Of a stretch of 64,000 nt of DNA, positions 44,509 to 56,200 are shown piece after piece. The stretch's first letter is position 1; each line of letters begins with the position of its first letter. The DNA comes from Agrocybe praecox (taxonomy: Eukaryota; Basidiomycota; Agaricomycetes; Agaricales; Agrocybaceae): NCBI GenBank assembly GCA_964017145.1, contig OZ024849.1:434001-498000 (forward strand), written 5' to 3'. The notes beneath the pieces were generated by a model. The model did no database searches and was not told the origin of the DNA. It saw only the letters and a program-made list of their open reading frames with translations. The translations under genes and the position numbers were made by a program.

Positions 44509-45951
44509 ATGCTCCAACTTTCTAGGATGTATCCTGGTTACTACCCACAGCTCTATGCTCATGAGCAAAGCGCCCGCCCAGAGTACCCTACGCCGCCACC
44601 GTCTTTTTCTCATTATCCCACATCAACCGATGAGTTTGTTCAGCACGAGCCATATACACATTCCTCAGGCAGTAGCGAAGGCCACATTCAAACTCCAACC
44701 CCTCAGGTTAGAATCGTTAGCTGGTTATTATATTGTTGACTTACCGTTCTTCAAAGGAATCCAATGCTATTCTCCCGCTTCCAATTGAGCTAACTACGAC
44801 GATATCTCCCCAGACCATTGCCGACGAAGAACCTGATACCATTGTTTCAATCTCGACTGCCTTCCATCCCAATGTTATTCCTTCGCCTGATACGTTGTTT
44901 TCCTCATTGGATGGCGTTATATTCTACGTGCATGCGCAAACAATACATGATGCGTGTCCCACTGCCTTTCGGTTGTTTCTCTCTGAGCCGCTTTCTGGTG
45001 CCAAATTTAAAGACCAACTAATTCAGTTGGATGCTCCAAGTGCTGAACTGAATGTCATCTTGCACACGCTGTATGGGACCTCTCCTGCGGTTCACTCTCC
45101 TGACATCAAAACGCTAATCGCAGCCGTCGATCGCATGCCCGCATATAGCATCCCTCCGAAAACATTTGTAGTACCGCCTTCACCTTTATACAACCTTTTA
45201 TTATCTCAGGCACCGCTTTATCCCATTGATATTTATGCGCTGGGGGCGCATCACGACTTACACCAGCTCGCCGTTAGCACATCATCCCATCTTCTGTCAT
45301 ACGATCTCGCAACCATATCTGATACTCTTGCCGTCAAGATAGGGCCAATTTACCTCAAAAAACTGTTGCTCCTCCATGTTGGACGCTTCGCCTCCTTGAA
45401 AGCGGTCCTTTTACACCCTCCACCTCCGCATCCTCCAACAAGGCAGTGCAGTTTTCAAGACCAGCGTAAACTGACTCGGGCATGGGCCTTGACAAGTGCC
45501 TACTTTGCTTGGGAATTAAGACCAGGTATATATGGTGCAGTATACATTAGCTCTTCTGTGTTAACATAATTGCTTAGATCTCTCGTCATACGCCATGCAC
45601 AGTGCATTAAATCCGCTCATGGAGCACATAACTTGTGAATTATGCCTCCAAACTCTGCAAGATAGAATCAAAGAGGTGGTGGCGCAATGGGCATCTGTGA
45701 AGGTGAGTGCGCTATATCTCTTTTTTCACGTACCTGTTCTTATGGGTTGAGCCTGCCTTCCATGGCGTGGGGGAACGTTGCATGATATATTTGACGTCAT
45801 AATGGCCCAGCATTCCCAGGATACACACAAAATTTGCACAAATGTGCATTTACCTGTTTCTCCCTGCTCCAGCCTGGACTCCCTTTACCCCGGGCTGCTA
45901 GTCGTTTTAAAACTAATTTATTGCTCAACCTTAATCTAGCGAACCATTTGA
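44509..45951 (+). CDS. BTB/POZ-domain protein of Agaricomycete type
   Basis: ATG 44509 starts a Pro/Ser/Tyr-rich N-terminus ending in HIQTPTPQ; an intron joins it to ESNAILPLPIE. The BTB-like region reads VIPSPDTLFSSLDGVIFYVH, AFRLFLSEPLSGAKFKDQLI, LDAPSAELNVILHTLYGTSP and LIAAVDRMPAYSI. It continues LYPIDIYALGAHHDLHQLAV and LKKLLLLHVGRFASL. After two further introns it ends QWASVK plus RTI, stop at 45949-45951; the final intron is about 240 nt, unusually long for this window. BTB domains form dimers and often link Cullin-3 to its targets. This lineage-specific class has no assigned function. Confidence 0.72.
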
Positions 45952-46824
45952 AATACCGCATCCACGCCCTGCGTGCACTAGACGTCATTCCCTTCACTAT
46001 TATATTTCAATCCGGCAATGAGCTGCCTTGCTCATTCGATTGTTCAATCTCAGCGGTAACCGCAGTGAAACGGAGAGCTTACATCGCTCCGTGTATAGGC
46101 AAAAGTACTCACACATGGGAAATACCCAGTATGACGACTTTTCCGCTTTCAGCAGTCGTTTCCAAGCCACATTTATGTTATACTCCCAGCCTTCTCTCTA
46201 AGCCCAGTGCTTCATTCTCTTATAACCTCCCTCGACATCCCTCATGATCTTTACGCACAAAAACGATACGTCTTGATCACCATCCCTTTTCTTTGCGTTT
46301 CCTGATAATGTCTACTTGTAAGTATCAATATGTATGAACTTCGGTCAAAAACATTTGCGTGAACCTTCCTCCCGGCTTCTTTTCCAGCGATTTCTGCTTC
46401 TTAGTACGTACATAAAATACACGACGATTGTATTAGCAGAATTACTATTTATTTGCTTCGATTCCGAGTCAAAAATAGCGTTTCTTTCATTTGCCACTTC
46501 GAAGAAATGTTGACTGAATAATTCTGACATGTATTTTTACACCGGATAGAACTTTTGATAGCCTGGCACGGGGAGTTGAAAATTCGAGAACCTGTCTGGG
46601 ACGATTAAGCATAATGTCAAGTAAGCGCCCGTTCGAAAAGGATGTCTTCCATGTTTCGGAATATTGAAGTAGATTCAAACTCGTGAAATGCACGTCAGAA
46701 AGTAGACGGATCACTTACAAGTTCTGGATATTAAGTGACAAATATCAAGGGCCAAGGAAAGGTAAACGTGGGGAGTTGCACAACGAATTGAATACGCGAA
46801 ATGCAAGAAGAAAACAAAAAGATG
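45952..46824. other. Intergenic gap
   Basis: Downstream of the BTB gene. ATG 46306 with a GTAAGT donor right after it (ATGTCTACTTGTAAGT) looks like a tiny first exon but no second exon could be found. Otherwise nothing. Confidence 0.4.
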
Positions 46825-46941
46825 TGATGAGAGTGGGATTCGAACCCACGCCCCGGAGGACCAGATACGCTATCGCATACGGTTGAACATCAAATGTTCT
46901 GATCCTTAGTCTGGCGCCTTAGACCGCTCGGCCATCTCACC
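46825..46941 (-). tRNA. tRNA-Leu(AAG) with a 37-nt intron
   Basis: On the minus strand the acceptor stem GGTGAGA pairs with TCTCATC, followed by discriminator A at 46825. The A box is TGGCCGAGCGGTCTAAGGC and the B box GGTTCGAATCC. The anticodon stem CCAGA pairs with TCTGG, the loop reads CTAAGG, and the anticodon is AAG. About 37 nt follow position 37 before the stem resumes, the canonical place for an intron. The variable arm (TCCTCCGGGGC) is long, as expected for leucine. No CCA is encoded. Confidence 0.9.
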
Positions 46942-48068
46942 TTATGACCGAGATTGTTTGAAAGGCCTGCCGTGCTATCAGCCTGTGCATGGCATAGTCC
47001 CACCTCCACATTCACCGGCATAGGTATAACGTAGAGATATGAATTTGAAAAGATGCTCAAAAAATGAGTACTCATGCGACACCACATTCATGACTGCTCA
47101 ATCCGTGATTTTCATGGCTAGAACACCGTGGGCGCCGCTGACGCGATATACCCTATCTTTCGTAAAGCTGCGTAAATAAGGATGCCAGCCTAAGATCAAA
47201 GGGATTAGTTCCCAACTCACTGAATGATTTACGCAAAGATTATACTTTACCCCATCATGGGCCTGTTCCATAAAGTAGAGCAAAATAAATCTTTCCAAGC
47301 CTCAATGAATGAAGATTCCTTACTGGGTTTGTTGTAAGAGAACAATTCGAGCGAGTTCGCTTTGATAGGGTCGAAATGGTTTGAGGAGTTGGGATTGAAC
47401 AATCTAAGCGCTTAAAGCCAGGAAGACAGCCGTCTTATTTGAAAGAAGTTTTGTTTGGAGGCGTCAATCTATGCCGCAATTACAACGCACAACAACAAAC
47501 AGGAGTTTGATTAAGTATACGCTCCAGTCAAACCCAAAATCTGAAGAACGTCCATGAGTAGCGTCGAGTAGCATTACGAGAACAGGACGGCGCAACACAT
47601 ACGAAAACTCATTGACCTGCGATCTGTTGTCCTCTCGGTCAATAAATGACATTAAATAATTAATCGCTGCTCTGGAAACTCCCGGAGCATGATGCATGCC
47701 TGGCTGCGGTAACTTGGTCCTCCGTGTTCCAATGGTTGCATCTTTGGTTGTGGTTGTCTGAGTATTAGGGATGCAAAGACATAAATTGACGAACTAAAAG
47801 AAACTTCTTCGGTCATCATGGAGATGACATATCACATATCATCCCTTGACTGCGGAATAGGACATGAACTGCGTAAAAGAGACAGGCCGCATATAAAGGT
47901 TAGAAAATGGGCTGGGTAGTCATCTTGACCGATATCTTTTCTTCTCGACGAGTGGAAAGAGTTTTCGAATACGTTGGCCCTCGCCCGGCACAGAATATTG
48001 TAAGGTGCACAGTTAAAAGATTTTTTGACAAACACTGAACACCGCTTGAAGATCGATTAAACTGAACG
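46942..48068. other. Intergenic gap
   Basis: No gene is supported; short frames on the minus strand (47098-47298, 47464-47697, 47832-48088) have no motif. The last 100 bp are the presumed leader of the next gene. Confidence 0.5.
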
Positions 48069-48635
48069 ATGTCCACCCCAACATCCAACGTTTCTGCTCA
48101 GTCTCGTTCGCCCACCATTAGGAATGCAGCGCCGAGCCCAGAGCTTCAGCCTTTGCTTCAAGAGGAAGCAGGAGCAACGAAGCGCAGGGGCGTCGAAAAA
48201 AATGACAACCAGCCGACATTGCCTGGTTATTCTCCAAGTGTCCATTCCGACGACATATGGGTCACAGCCCCGGAGGATCTGCAGCCTCCAAATAGTACAC
48301 CCGCCATCCGGCTTGAGCCAACTCAGAACGAAGAAGGCGGCATCGAGCAATCGCATGCACCCTGGTACACCAGGGTGAGCAACATGCGTTACGTTAGGTT
48401 GCCCAATACCCCGAATATAAATGTCCAACCAGAAAATAGAGGATCCGTGAACGAGATCACACGTGGGTTTATGATCCTTATTACGACGCCAATAGCTTTT
48501 GTTGGGATGGCGCTCTATGCCACTGGGATGATAATTGAAGGCATTGCATTGATGATGAAGGGTGCTGGGTCATTGGGAACTCGGGTGCTCATGAAGCGTA
48601 GGGCTGGGCAATCTCCTGAGCCAGCTTGGGTTTAA
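48069..48635 (+). CDS. Hypothetical protein with one or two C-terminal membrane segments
   Basis: Intronless frame of 188 codons. The first 130 residues are hydrophilic and Pro/Ser/Glu-rich, with PTLPGYSPS, a PPxY-poor but Ser/Pro-rich linker. Near the end come GFMILITTPIAFVGMALYAT, GMIIEGIALMMKGAGSLG and a basic tail (LMKRRAGQ). It is probably a tail-anchored or hairpin membrane protein. Family not recognised. It converges on the proteasome gene, the two stops being about 260 bp apart. Confidence 0.6.
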   Translation: MSTPTSNVSAQSRSPTIRNAAPSPELQPLLQEEAGATKRRGVEKNDNQPTLPGYSPSVHSDDIWVTAPEDLQPPNSTPAIRLEPTQNEEGGIEQSHAPWYTRVSNMRYVRLPNTPNINVQPENRGSVNEITRGFMILITTPIAFVGMALYATGMIIEGIALMMKGAGSLGTRVLMKRRAGQSPEPAWV

Positions 48636-48895
48636 TGATGCAAACCATCATCGACACAAGTTATGGACCTGATAATTAGGTCAATGATACACCTTTGTAC
48701 AATTTCAATATTTATGGACGCCTACGGCATATGTTGCAACTGGTGCGCGATGGACTTCCAGGGAAGTTGACCCGCGTTCTTTGAACCCGTCTTACCAAGA
48801 TATGACGGATACAAATATCAATGTTTCCCCAAAAAAGTAGCTGCGAAGAAAAGTAGAATCGATATGGATCAATAGTATACAACGTTTGTACGAAA

Positions 48896-49975
48896 TCATG
48901 CTGTTTGAGCTCCGTAACCTCTGATACCTTCTGCAAAGGACCATGACGTTTCCAGATGTTTTGAATCAGAAATGGTGACACCGGCTTCTGTGATGGTAGC
49001 CACTTGATACTGAAGAGCGCAAGAACGGTGAAAAACGATATGAAGACAAGGACTGAACTATACATACCTTATTCAAACTCCTGGCATCTCGATAGAATAG
49101 CACCCTCATGCTATTCTCAATGATACCAAGTGCCTCTTCTTCCGTTAGAGTATCCTCTCGACCTTCAACAGCCTCACGAAGAAGGGGTTGAGCGATGTGC
49201 CCTCCATAACCAGTGGCCAATGTTGATGCTGAATAGGTGGTTCCAAGGAGATCGACAAAGGCTAGAAACCTGAGTAGATGTCAGATTATACTTGTGCATA
49301 CAATGGAAAGTAAGCATCTTACTTTTTGCCGCCTGATACACCACCAACGAGAAGTGCATTCCACAATGGGTTCATCTTTGTCCTTCGTGCATACATTACT
49401 TGTGCGAGATATTCGTGAATCTCAGCTGGTCCTAGTGTATTTCCATCCTGTGCAGTAAATTCTCCAATGCTGAGCTCATCGAGGATGCTCTGAATGTACT
49501 GGAAATCGGACATATCTCCTCCAGCGCCAATCACGGTGTTGTTGCCAACTGCGTGGAGACGCTGAACATCCTTGAAGCGCGCAAGAGATCCATATGATGC
49601 TATTGACAACAGTTAGTAGTTTGAAAGGTATGAAATGCTTTCATAGCGCACCAAGGTTGTCCGCCGCCATCATAATGCCATCCTTGTATTTGATCGCCAA
49701 AACACTTGTTCCTGTCACAATTGGCTGCCTTTCGATGAGAGAAGTAAATACAACAATTTGCATCTGATAGTAGTGGCCAATTCGTACTGGGTTCTCTGAA
49801 CTCCTGCCGAGAATGCATCCTTTGGAGTGTTCTGGGGTCGCTGATGGATAGGATATGTGCCATACGCGTCGACGGCGTCATTACGCTGCACCAGAAACGA
49901 CGATAAGCTTTCAATTATTGGAGTCGGCGCTTGAGCACTTACAGGACGGCCCCAGTTTGTAGGAAAGTGATCCAT
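48896..49975 (-). CDS. PRE4: 20S proteasome subunit beta-7 (PSMB4 type)
   Basis: Non-catalytic beta subunit of the 20S core particle. ATG 49975 (MDHFPTNWGRP), a propeptide-like second exon (NDAVDAYGTYPIHQRPQN), then the mature start QPIVTGTSVLAIKYKDGI and MMAADNL joined over an intron to ASYGSLARFKDVQRLHAVGN. TVIGAGGDMSDFQYIQSIL, HEYLAQVMYARRTKMNPLWN, ALLVGGVSGGKKFLAFVDLL and LATGYGGHIAQPLLREAVEG follow. The last exon ends SFAEGIRGYGAQTA, stop at 48896-48898. The Thr-Thr/Lys catalytic arrangement of active beta subunits is absent, as expected for beta-7. Five or six introns, all GT-AG. Size about 265 residues, as usual. Confidence 0.93.
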
Positions 49976-50294
49976 TGTTCAAGTCAAGTTTAAGGGAGAA
50001 TAGGAAAGCAGGAAGTCAGAGTTCAGATGGTACGCGCAATCTGAATAGCAGGACGACGCGTATTCCTTTCGCTGACGTAATTAATGTCACACATCTTTCT
50101 CATTGGCACCGGGCCGAGTCAGAATCTGTTACTTAAAGAGCAAGTTTGCTCGGCGACCAATCAACAACTCGTCTTCGTCTTCTACGAGCTGGCCTCATAC
50201 AGACTCATGCTGAAGTCATAGCAAGTGTTCAAATATTTTCATGAAGCCTTCATAACTAAAATAAATATTTCGTTTGAACTTGGACATTTGGACT
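49976..50294. other. Gap between the proteasome gene and the sacsin-like gene
   Basis: The proteasome promoter and the sacsin-like 3' end share about 320 bp. No further gene is seen. Confidence 0.55.
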
Positions 50295-53200
50295 TCAACC
50301 ACTGGTCGCTCTCTCGTTAAACCTTCTGATGAGCTCTGGGTTCCGTTCTTCATACTCAGTGCAAATTTCGAGCAATTTGCCTGCGTTTGACTGATCTGCA
50401 GCTTCTCGAACTTCAAAAAAAAAACAATTTCAGTGCAAGGCTTGTAACGCTGAAAGGTGCGAATCTTACTTTGTGCCAAAAACCGCGGTTTGACCCATTT
50501 CACTGCAATTTCCCTTTGGACGTCCTCAAAAATATCTAGCATATTCCACATGTTGGATAGTTTTAAAACTTCCAGGAACAGCTCTAATGAAGATTCCTCA
50601 ATTTCTGGCCGTGTGCGCGTGTAGGCGTAATCTGTAAGTTTGATCAACACAATGCAATGTACTCGACCTATGCTGAAAGTAACCCTCACCTAAGACTGTT
50701 CCAATGGCTAGCGTAGAATATCCACGAGCTTCCATCCGAATGGGATGTTCTGAAGACGCGTCTCTGGCTTCTTCAAAGTCTCCCGAAAATGCGTCGGCAA
50801 AATATTCACTACATGCGGCCAAGAATGCTCGATGCGCTATAGGTTCAGATCCTTCAACGTGATCATCCGCAATAAAAATGACATCTGTCAGTACCTGCTT
50901 TTGACGCAAGGTTTCGAAGGTCAGATGGAGCGAGGCAGGTCCAGAAGAAGCAGCGTCGAAGGGGGTGGAAGGGTACTGGGGATGATGTATGGGTAACACT
51001 CCTGCTGCAGTGAGAAGGCCACTAAACGGCAGTAGGAATTTACGAACGTGACGGATATTATCATCTACGTCCTGTGTTTCAAAAACCAAGTCGTCGACTT
51101 TATCCCACCGCCAGTCATCCGTTTCTATGTCATTAACATTCAAGAATATAGCCGATCTGGATTCGTCCAAAGTTGCGATTGCGTCAGCTGCAGCTGCACT
51201 ATTGCTGTTCAGAAATGCATATGTTTTGGCGACATCATGAGCCATTATTTCTTGCTGTGACGCAGACAAGCCATGCTGGGAGATTGTCGCGATGGCATCG
51301 AGATGGGCAAGCTAAAATAATACGATCAATATAAAACAATCTTACATTTGCTCGATGTACTAACCACTTCTCTGATAGTAGGACGACCTAGATCGCGGTA
51401 CGAGACAAGAACTCTTTGGTCAGGTTGAGAAGCAAACGCTGCTCGCTGAGTCCATGCAATTGGCTCGAACTCCTCTATGACCAGGTCCAAAGGAGACACG
51501 ATCGTTTCCAATGATGTAATGTTCATAGGAAGCAAAAAACCTTGCGATGAATGCTGCTCCGGTAGGCGACGTCTATCGTCGACCCTACGAGGGATAAATC
51601 TGTGCTCTTCGAGTTCTCGCCATCGATCGGTTTCGCTGGCAAGTACCTGCATCGGTAATGAAAATCCAAAGGCTCCGAATAGAACATTGGCCCGAGCGAC
51701 GTCTTGGTCGGTATCTATCCCTAACTGACTGCTCTCGAATGCGTTGACGCAAGTCAAGAAAAGGTCGAAGTCCAGTTGCACTTCAGTATGTAGGCCTCGA
51801 TCATACAACCAGGACTCAAGCTCTTCGAATAATGGATGCAAAAATACACCTGAATCCGAGCCAAAGGCTGCTTCGAACAAAGGCTCCCTTGCATAAAGAT
51901 GTGACGAAAGCATCACGGTTCCATTGTTATTTGGAACCGGCACAGGACTTTTTAAAGAAGAGGGGATTAGTGGCATCCACATCTCGAGGAATTGTTTGTA
52001 CGCAATCAATCGATTGACTGATAAGACGGTATCCATTGGCATATCGAGTCTACGTTGAATATCGCCTTCAGACAGACATGGACCATTGAGAAGGCGAAGA
52101 GCGCCATATTCTGCAACAGGAACATTTATAAATTGTGAAGCCGCAGCTAGACTGAGACCAGCGGGTAGCATGAACACAGCCGAAGCCGGACGAAGATCGA
52201 TTGTGTCAGATGTATTACTTGCTGAGGGCCATATTGGTAACCGCTGAGCAATAACTTGAAGATCACTTGCGATGACTTCTTGAATGGAATCCCTTGCCCA
52301 ACTAGCAAACGCGTCTTGCCACTCTTGATCAAAGTCAAGAATGGCACGGGTGATGTCATTGTCACCAACAGCGTAGGTCAAAGCCTTAAGAACATTTTCG
52401 AAATCAAAAGGGGGGAATTCTTCGGAACGGAGAATCTCGTAGAGTGATACAGGAGTTTGGACGTGTTCATCATCAAGTCTGACAACGTCCACACCGAGCT
52501 GAGTCAGGACAAGACGAATGAATTCGATTTGCTGAGAAGCGCCTGGAGTGACTATAGAGACAGAGTTTTTGCAACTGGACAAAGAAACGAAATGGCCGGG
52601 AATGACTGTCGGAACAAGAGGATAATCCATGATCTCGCTATGATTAAATTTCAGGATGGCATACTCTTTCCAAGAATCCCAGAACTTGTCAATCCATTCC
52701 GCCTGATGGCGTTCCGCAGCGAAGGGAGACGACACCGGGACTTGGTCCCTAACAAAGCGCTCAATGGATGGAGGATCAAGGAATGTAATGTTGAGAGGGA
52801 GCTTCAGGAGGTTTTTACTGAAGTTGAAATCGGGATGAACAAATAATTCGGGCGGGAAGTTGTGTTGCTTCAACGGGTCACGCGGCCACCATACAAAGTA
52901 AGTCGGAGATTCCTGTCGCGCCTTGATCGTTCCGTAGCTCCCATTTTCCAAAGGTAAAAGAGCAAGACCCAGTATATTCGCTTCACCTTCTTGATCTTCT
53001 TCTTCTTCCCGCAAGAGATAACGGATAAGCACTTCTACTTCCTTGATCGTAAAATGCGTAACAATCGATGAAGCATCGGAGAGAAGTTCTTCTCTCAAAA
53101 ACAGTGGATTGACGATGGATAGCTGTCCTTCATTCTTTGCCAGTCGGTATGAACCTGGACTGAGTCTGGCTACAGAAAGCGAGGAAATCAGGGATAAAAC

Positions 53201-56200
53201 CTTTTCGACGACTCGGGGCTCTTCGCCAGAGAGGACGACGTCGCTGGAAGTGATACTAGAGTCGGGGTTATAATGGCTCCGGAACACAGGGCGAGGAGAG
53301 TCCTTCAAATGCTTGGAGTAGAATTCTTTAATGATGACCTGAGAATGTATATCTTTATGGATCGTGCTGTCCACTGGCCACCAGATTTTATTATCACCAT
53401 GTAGGAGCAACTCCTGGAGCATGAAGAGATATAGAGGCGGTATTACGTCCGAAAGAATCCAGGTATTAAACGTGGACTCTGGATCGCCTTTGTCTGTTGA
53501 AGATCTTATACTTCTTCTGTCAGAAGAAAGAAAGAAAGTCGCCATGACATGCATTGGGAGCGAAGTTGATATGGCAAGGGGTAGAGTAGAGAAAAAATTG
53601 TAATTTGAATTCTTCGAGGGTATGTTCCCGTCCTCAAGTAATTCTGCAGCTAAGCCAGCGGAGACGGGTAACCGAGGTTGGTGGCGATTCTTGAGAGCAG
53701 ATAAAAGATGTGGGGGGATATTTGTTGTAGAAGTTCGCGCTATCTTCCAGTCCGCTACTACACCTGCGTCATTGGTTATTGTCGCGTCGTGGATTGTGTA
53801 GCCAGTCTCAGATTCCACTTCCGTAGGATAATGGTCTGCCTTAAAGGACCATATTTGTTCTTGGACAATTTCGCCCCTTCTATTTTGAGAGCGAATGGTC
53901 GCGCTGACTTTGGAGATTCCGGTAAAGAGGAGACAATGCGGTGCTCTGGTGCAGAAGTCGTCGAGTATATCTTCCTTTATTTGCTCGGTATTGCGTATTA
54001 GGCTTGATGCCACAGAGTTTGTCAAGCCTTCTAAGTGGGACGTTTGACGAAGAGGAAGCAAGAAAATAGTCTGTAAAACATGTTAAAATTATAAGCAAGC
54101 GATTTTCGTTTGAAGGGCCACGTACTCCGTTATATGGCTCTGTCGAAGATATATCGAAGCCAAACAAGCCGTCAACTTGAGCGAGATGGCTTGGGTAAAA
54201 CCTGTACGCAGGCATTAGTAAATTCGTACATGGGTATTAGTCAAAGGCACCAACGTTCGAACAGTATTCAATGATAGCATGACAGCTGCTACATTCGACA
54301 TTGGTAGATGTTCCATCGAAGGGTTCAAAAATAAGACGTGTTTGTTCGATATTATCACGGCTAGCTGCCAACGCTTGTCAATAAGCATTAGCGCGTATGA
54401 AAGCCCAGCTCCTACCTACCTCTGTAAAATGAAACATAGTAAGAGCACCTAAGCCAAACTGGCCGATCGTCCCCGTTTTGTTATGTTTTCCGCCTATGTT
54501 GGTTTGGCGTATCCCTATAAAGTCTTTATCCTCAAATACGGAGTTATTGTAGACTATAAGGGAAGGAGAGGTGCAGAATTTGGCCATTGTCGGAGAAAGT
54601 ACTCGAATGCCTTCTTCCATGGAAAAGCCAAATTCGTCCAATACGAGAGCAAATTCCGTCGCCCCGGCATCTGCTGCGTTCGCAAAGAATTCCGTCGCGA
54701 ATTGTTTGTCGGTGTACTGGGTTAAAGTCTTTCGAACCGTAGTTATTGGTTTCTCACCCATGTTCATAAACGTGAAGTCAGAGTCAAGGTCAGATTTCAG
54801 GCCTAAGCGACCGAGCCTCAGCTTTTTGGCCAACGGTTCCTCTATAAAAGGATGGGCAATCACATCGTCCTCCAGCGGAATGAGGCGAGAATGCTCTCCG
54901 ATGTCATTGAAATAGACGTTCGATATTGGGTACAAACTGCAGTGCTCATCTGGAACGAGAATCATGGCGCGCAATTCTTCGTCGAGATCGGATGGAAGAC
55001 AACGTAGGAGGTTGACAGAGATACCGACACGAGTTAAATCCAAAGGCCTATCGTCGGACCCGAGATCGTTGAGCTTGGCTATTATTGCAATACCAGTGGG
55101 ACTTGAAAGATAGAGGTAATTGTCAGCTGCAGATAAATTGCGTTCTAGACAAATGAATCACCTGTCTGTACAGCCCATGCGTTCTAGAAATATTCTCATC
55201 GCAGAAGTTACGCAGAGCGCCTGATGAAATCCAGTGTCAGCGATCGGGCTTGCGAAAATTGCATTCTGCGTCTCAGAAAGTTGTTGATCAGTGGTGGGGA
55301 CCCACTTCCTGGTGGAGGTTATCTGTCGTAACCTTTCAAAGTCGCAGTCTTGCCTGGAGCTCAAATGTTGAACTAGTTGAAGAATATCAGAAAATGTGTG
55401 TTCGGGGCTATCAAGAGCACAATCAAGCTGATCGACTAAAATATCTGTGTCAAGTGGTTGGTCCCATCCAAGGATATTGATCAGGGAAGCAGGAAGCTTG
55501 AGTGGTATGAGCTCAGCAAGGACATGGTTGAACAACGAAGGTGATATTTGATTTGGATCGCGACACTCATCTGAGCTGCGTAACCCCCTGTTTGTGGGCA
55601 GCCACCGTTGCTGAGGTGTTATCAGGAGTCTTGAGTAATTGAGGTCATACTGCGCGTCGACAATGAGTTCCAGAAGCGTTTCCGCCAGTTCGACTTTATT
55701 TGGAGAATCCGCATCATTGGATATGAAGTCAATCCTTTCTTGAACAACATCCAACGTCAGAGTACGTCGCATGAATGACATGGAAATGTGGGATCTGGCA
55801 AGCAAGCGAAGTGCCTGAACAATATTTTTCTCAGCCAAAGTCACTTGTCGTGGCAGTCGTGACTGATCGTCGATATATAATCGAGCAAGAACAGAGTCGG
55901 GATCAATAAAATGAGATGGCTTTCTTTTGTGGCCATCCAGAGAGTAAACAAAAGGCGCTTCCCGAAGTTGATCGAGAATTATGGTCGATGTGGTTCCGTG
56001 GTTCCTCGATAGATAATTCAGCACAGCCTCGTGCACATGGGTTGATTGCTCGGCAAAATGTTCCATGGTCAAGGCTAATACTTGCTGGTCAGATAATTGG
56101 CTGATTGGAGCGTTTGGATCCAGATAGTACAATAGATTGGTTGCGATAGTGTTCATCTGAAGAAATCCAATACCAGGGACGCTCGGAAGAAATGGGGGAT

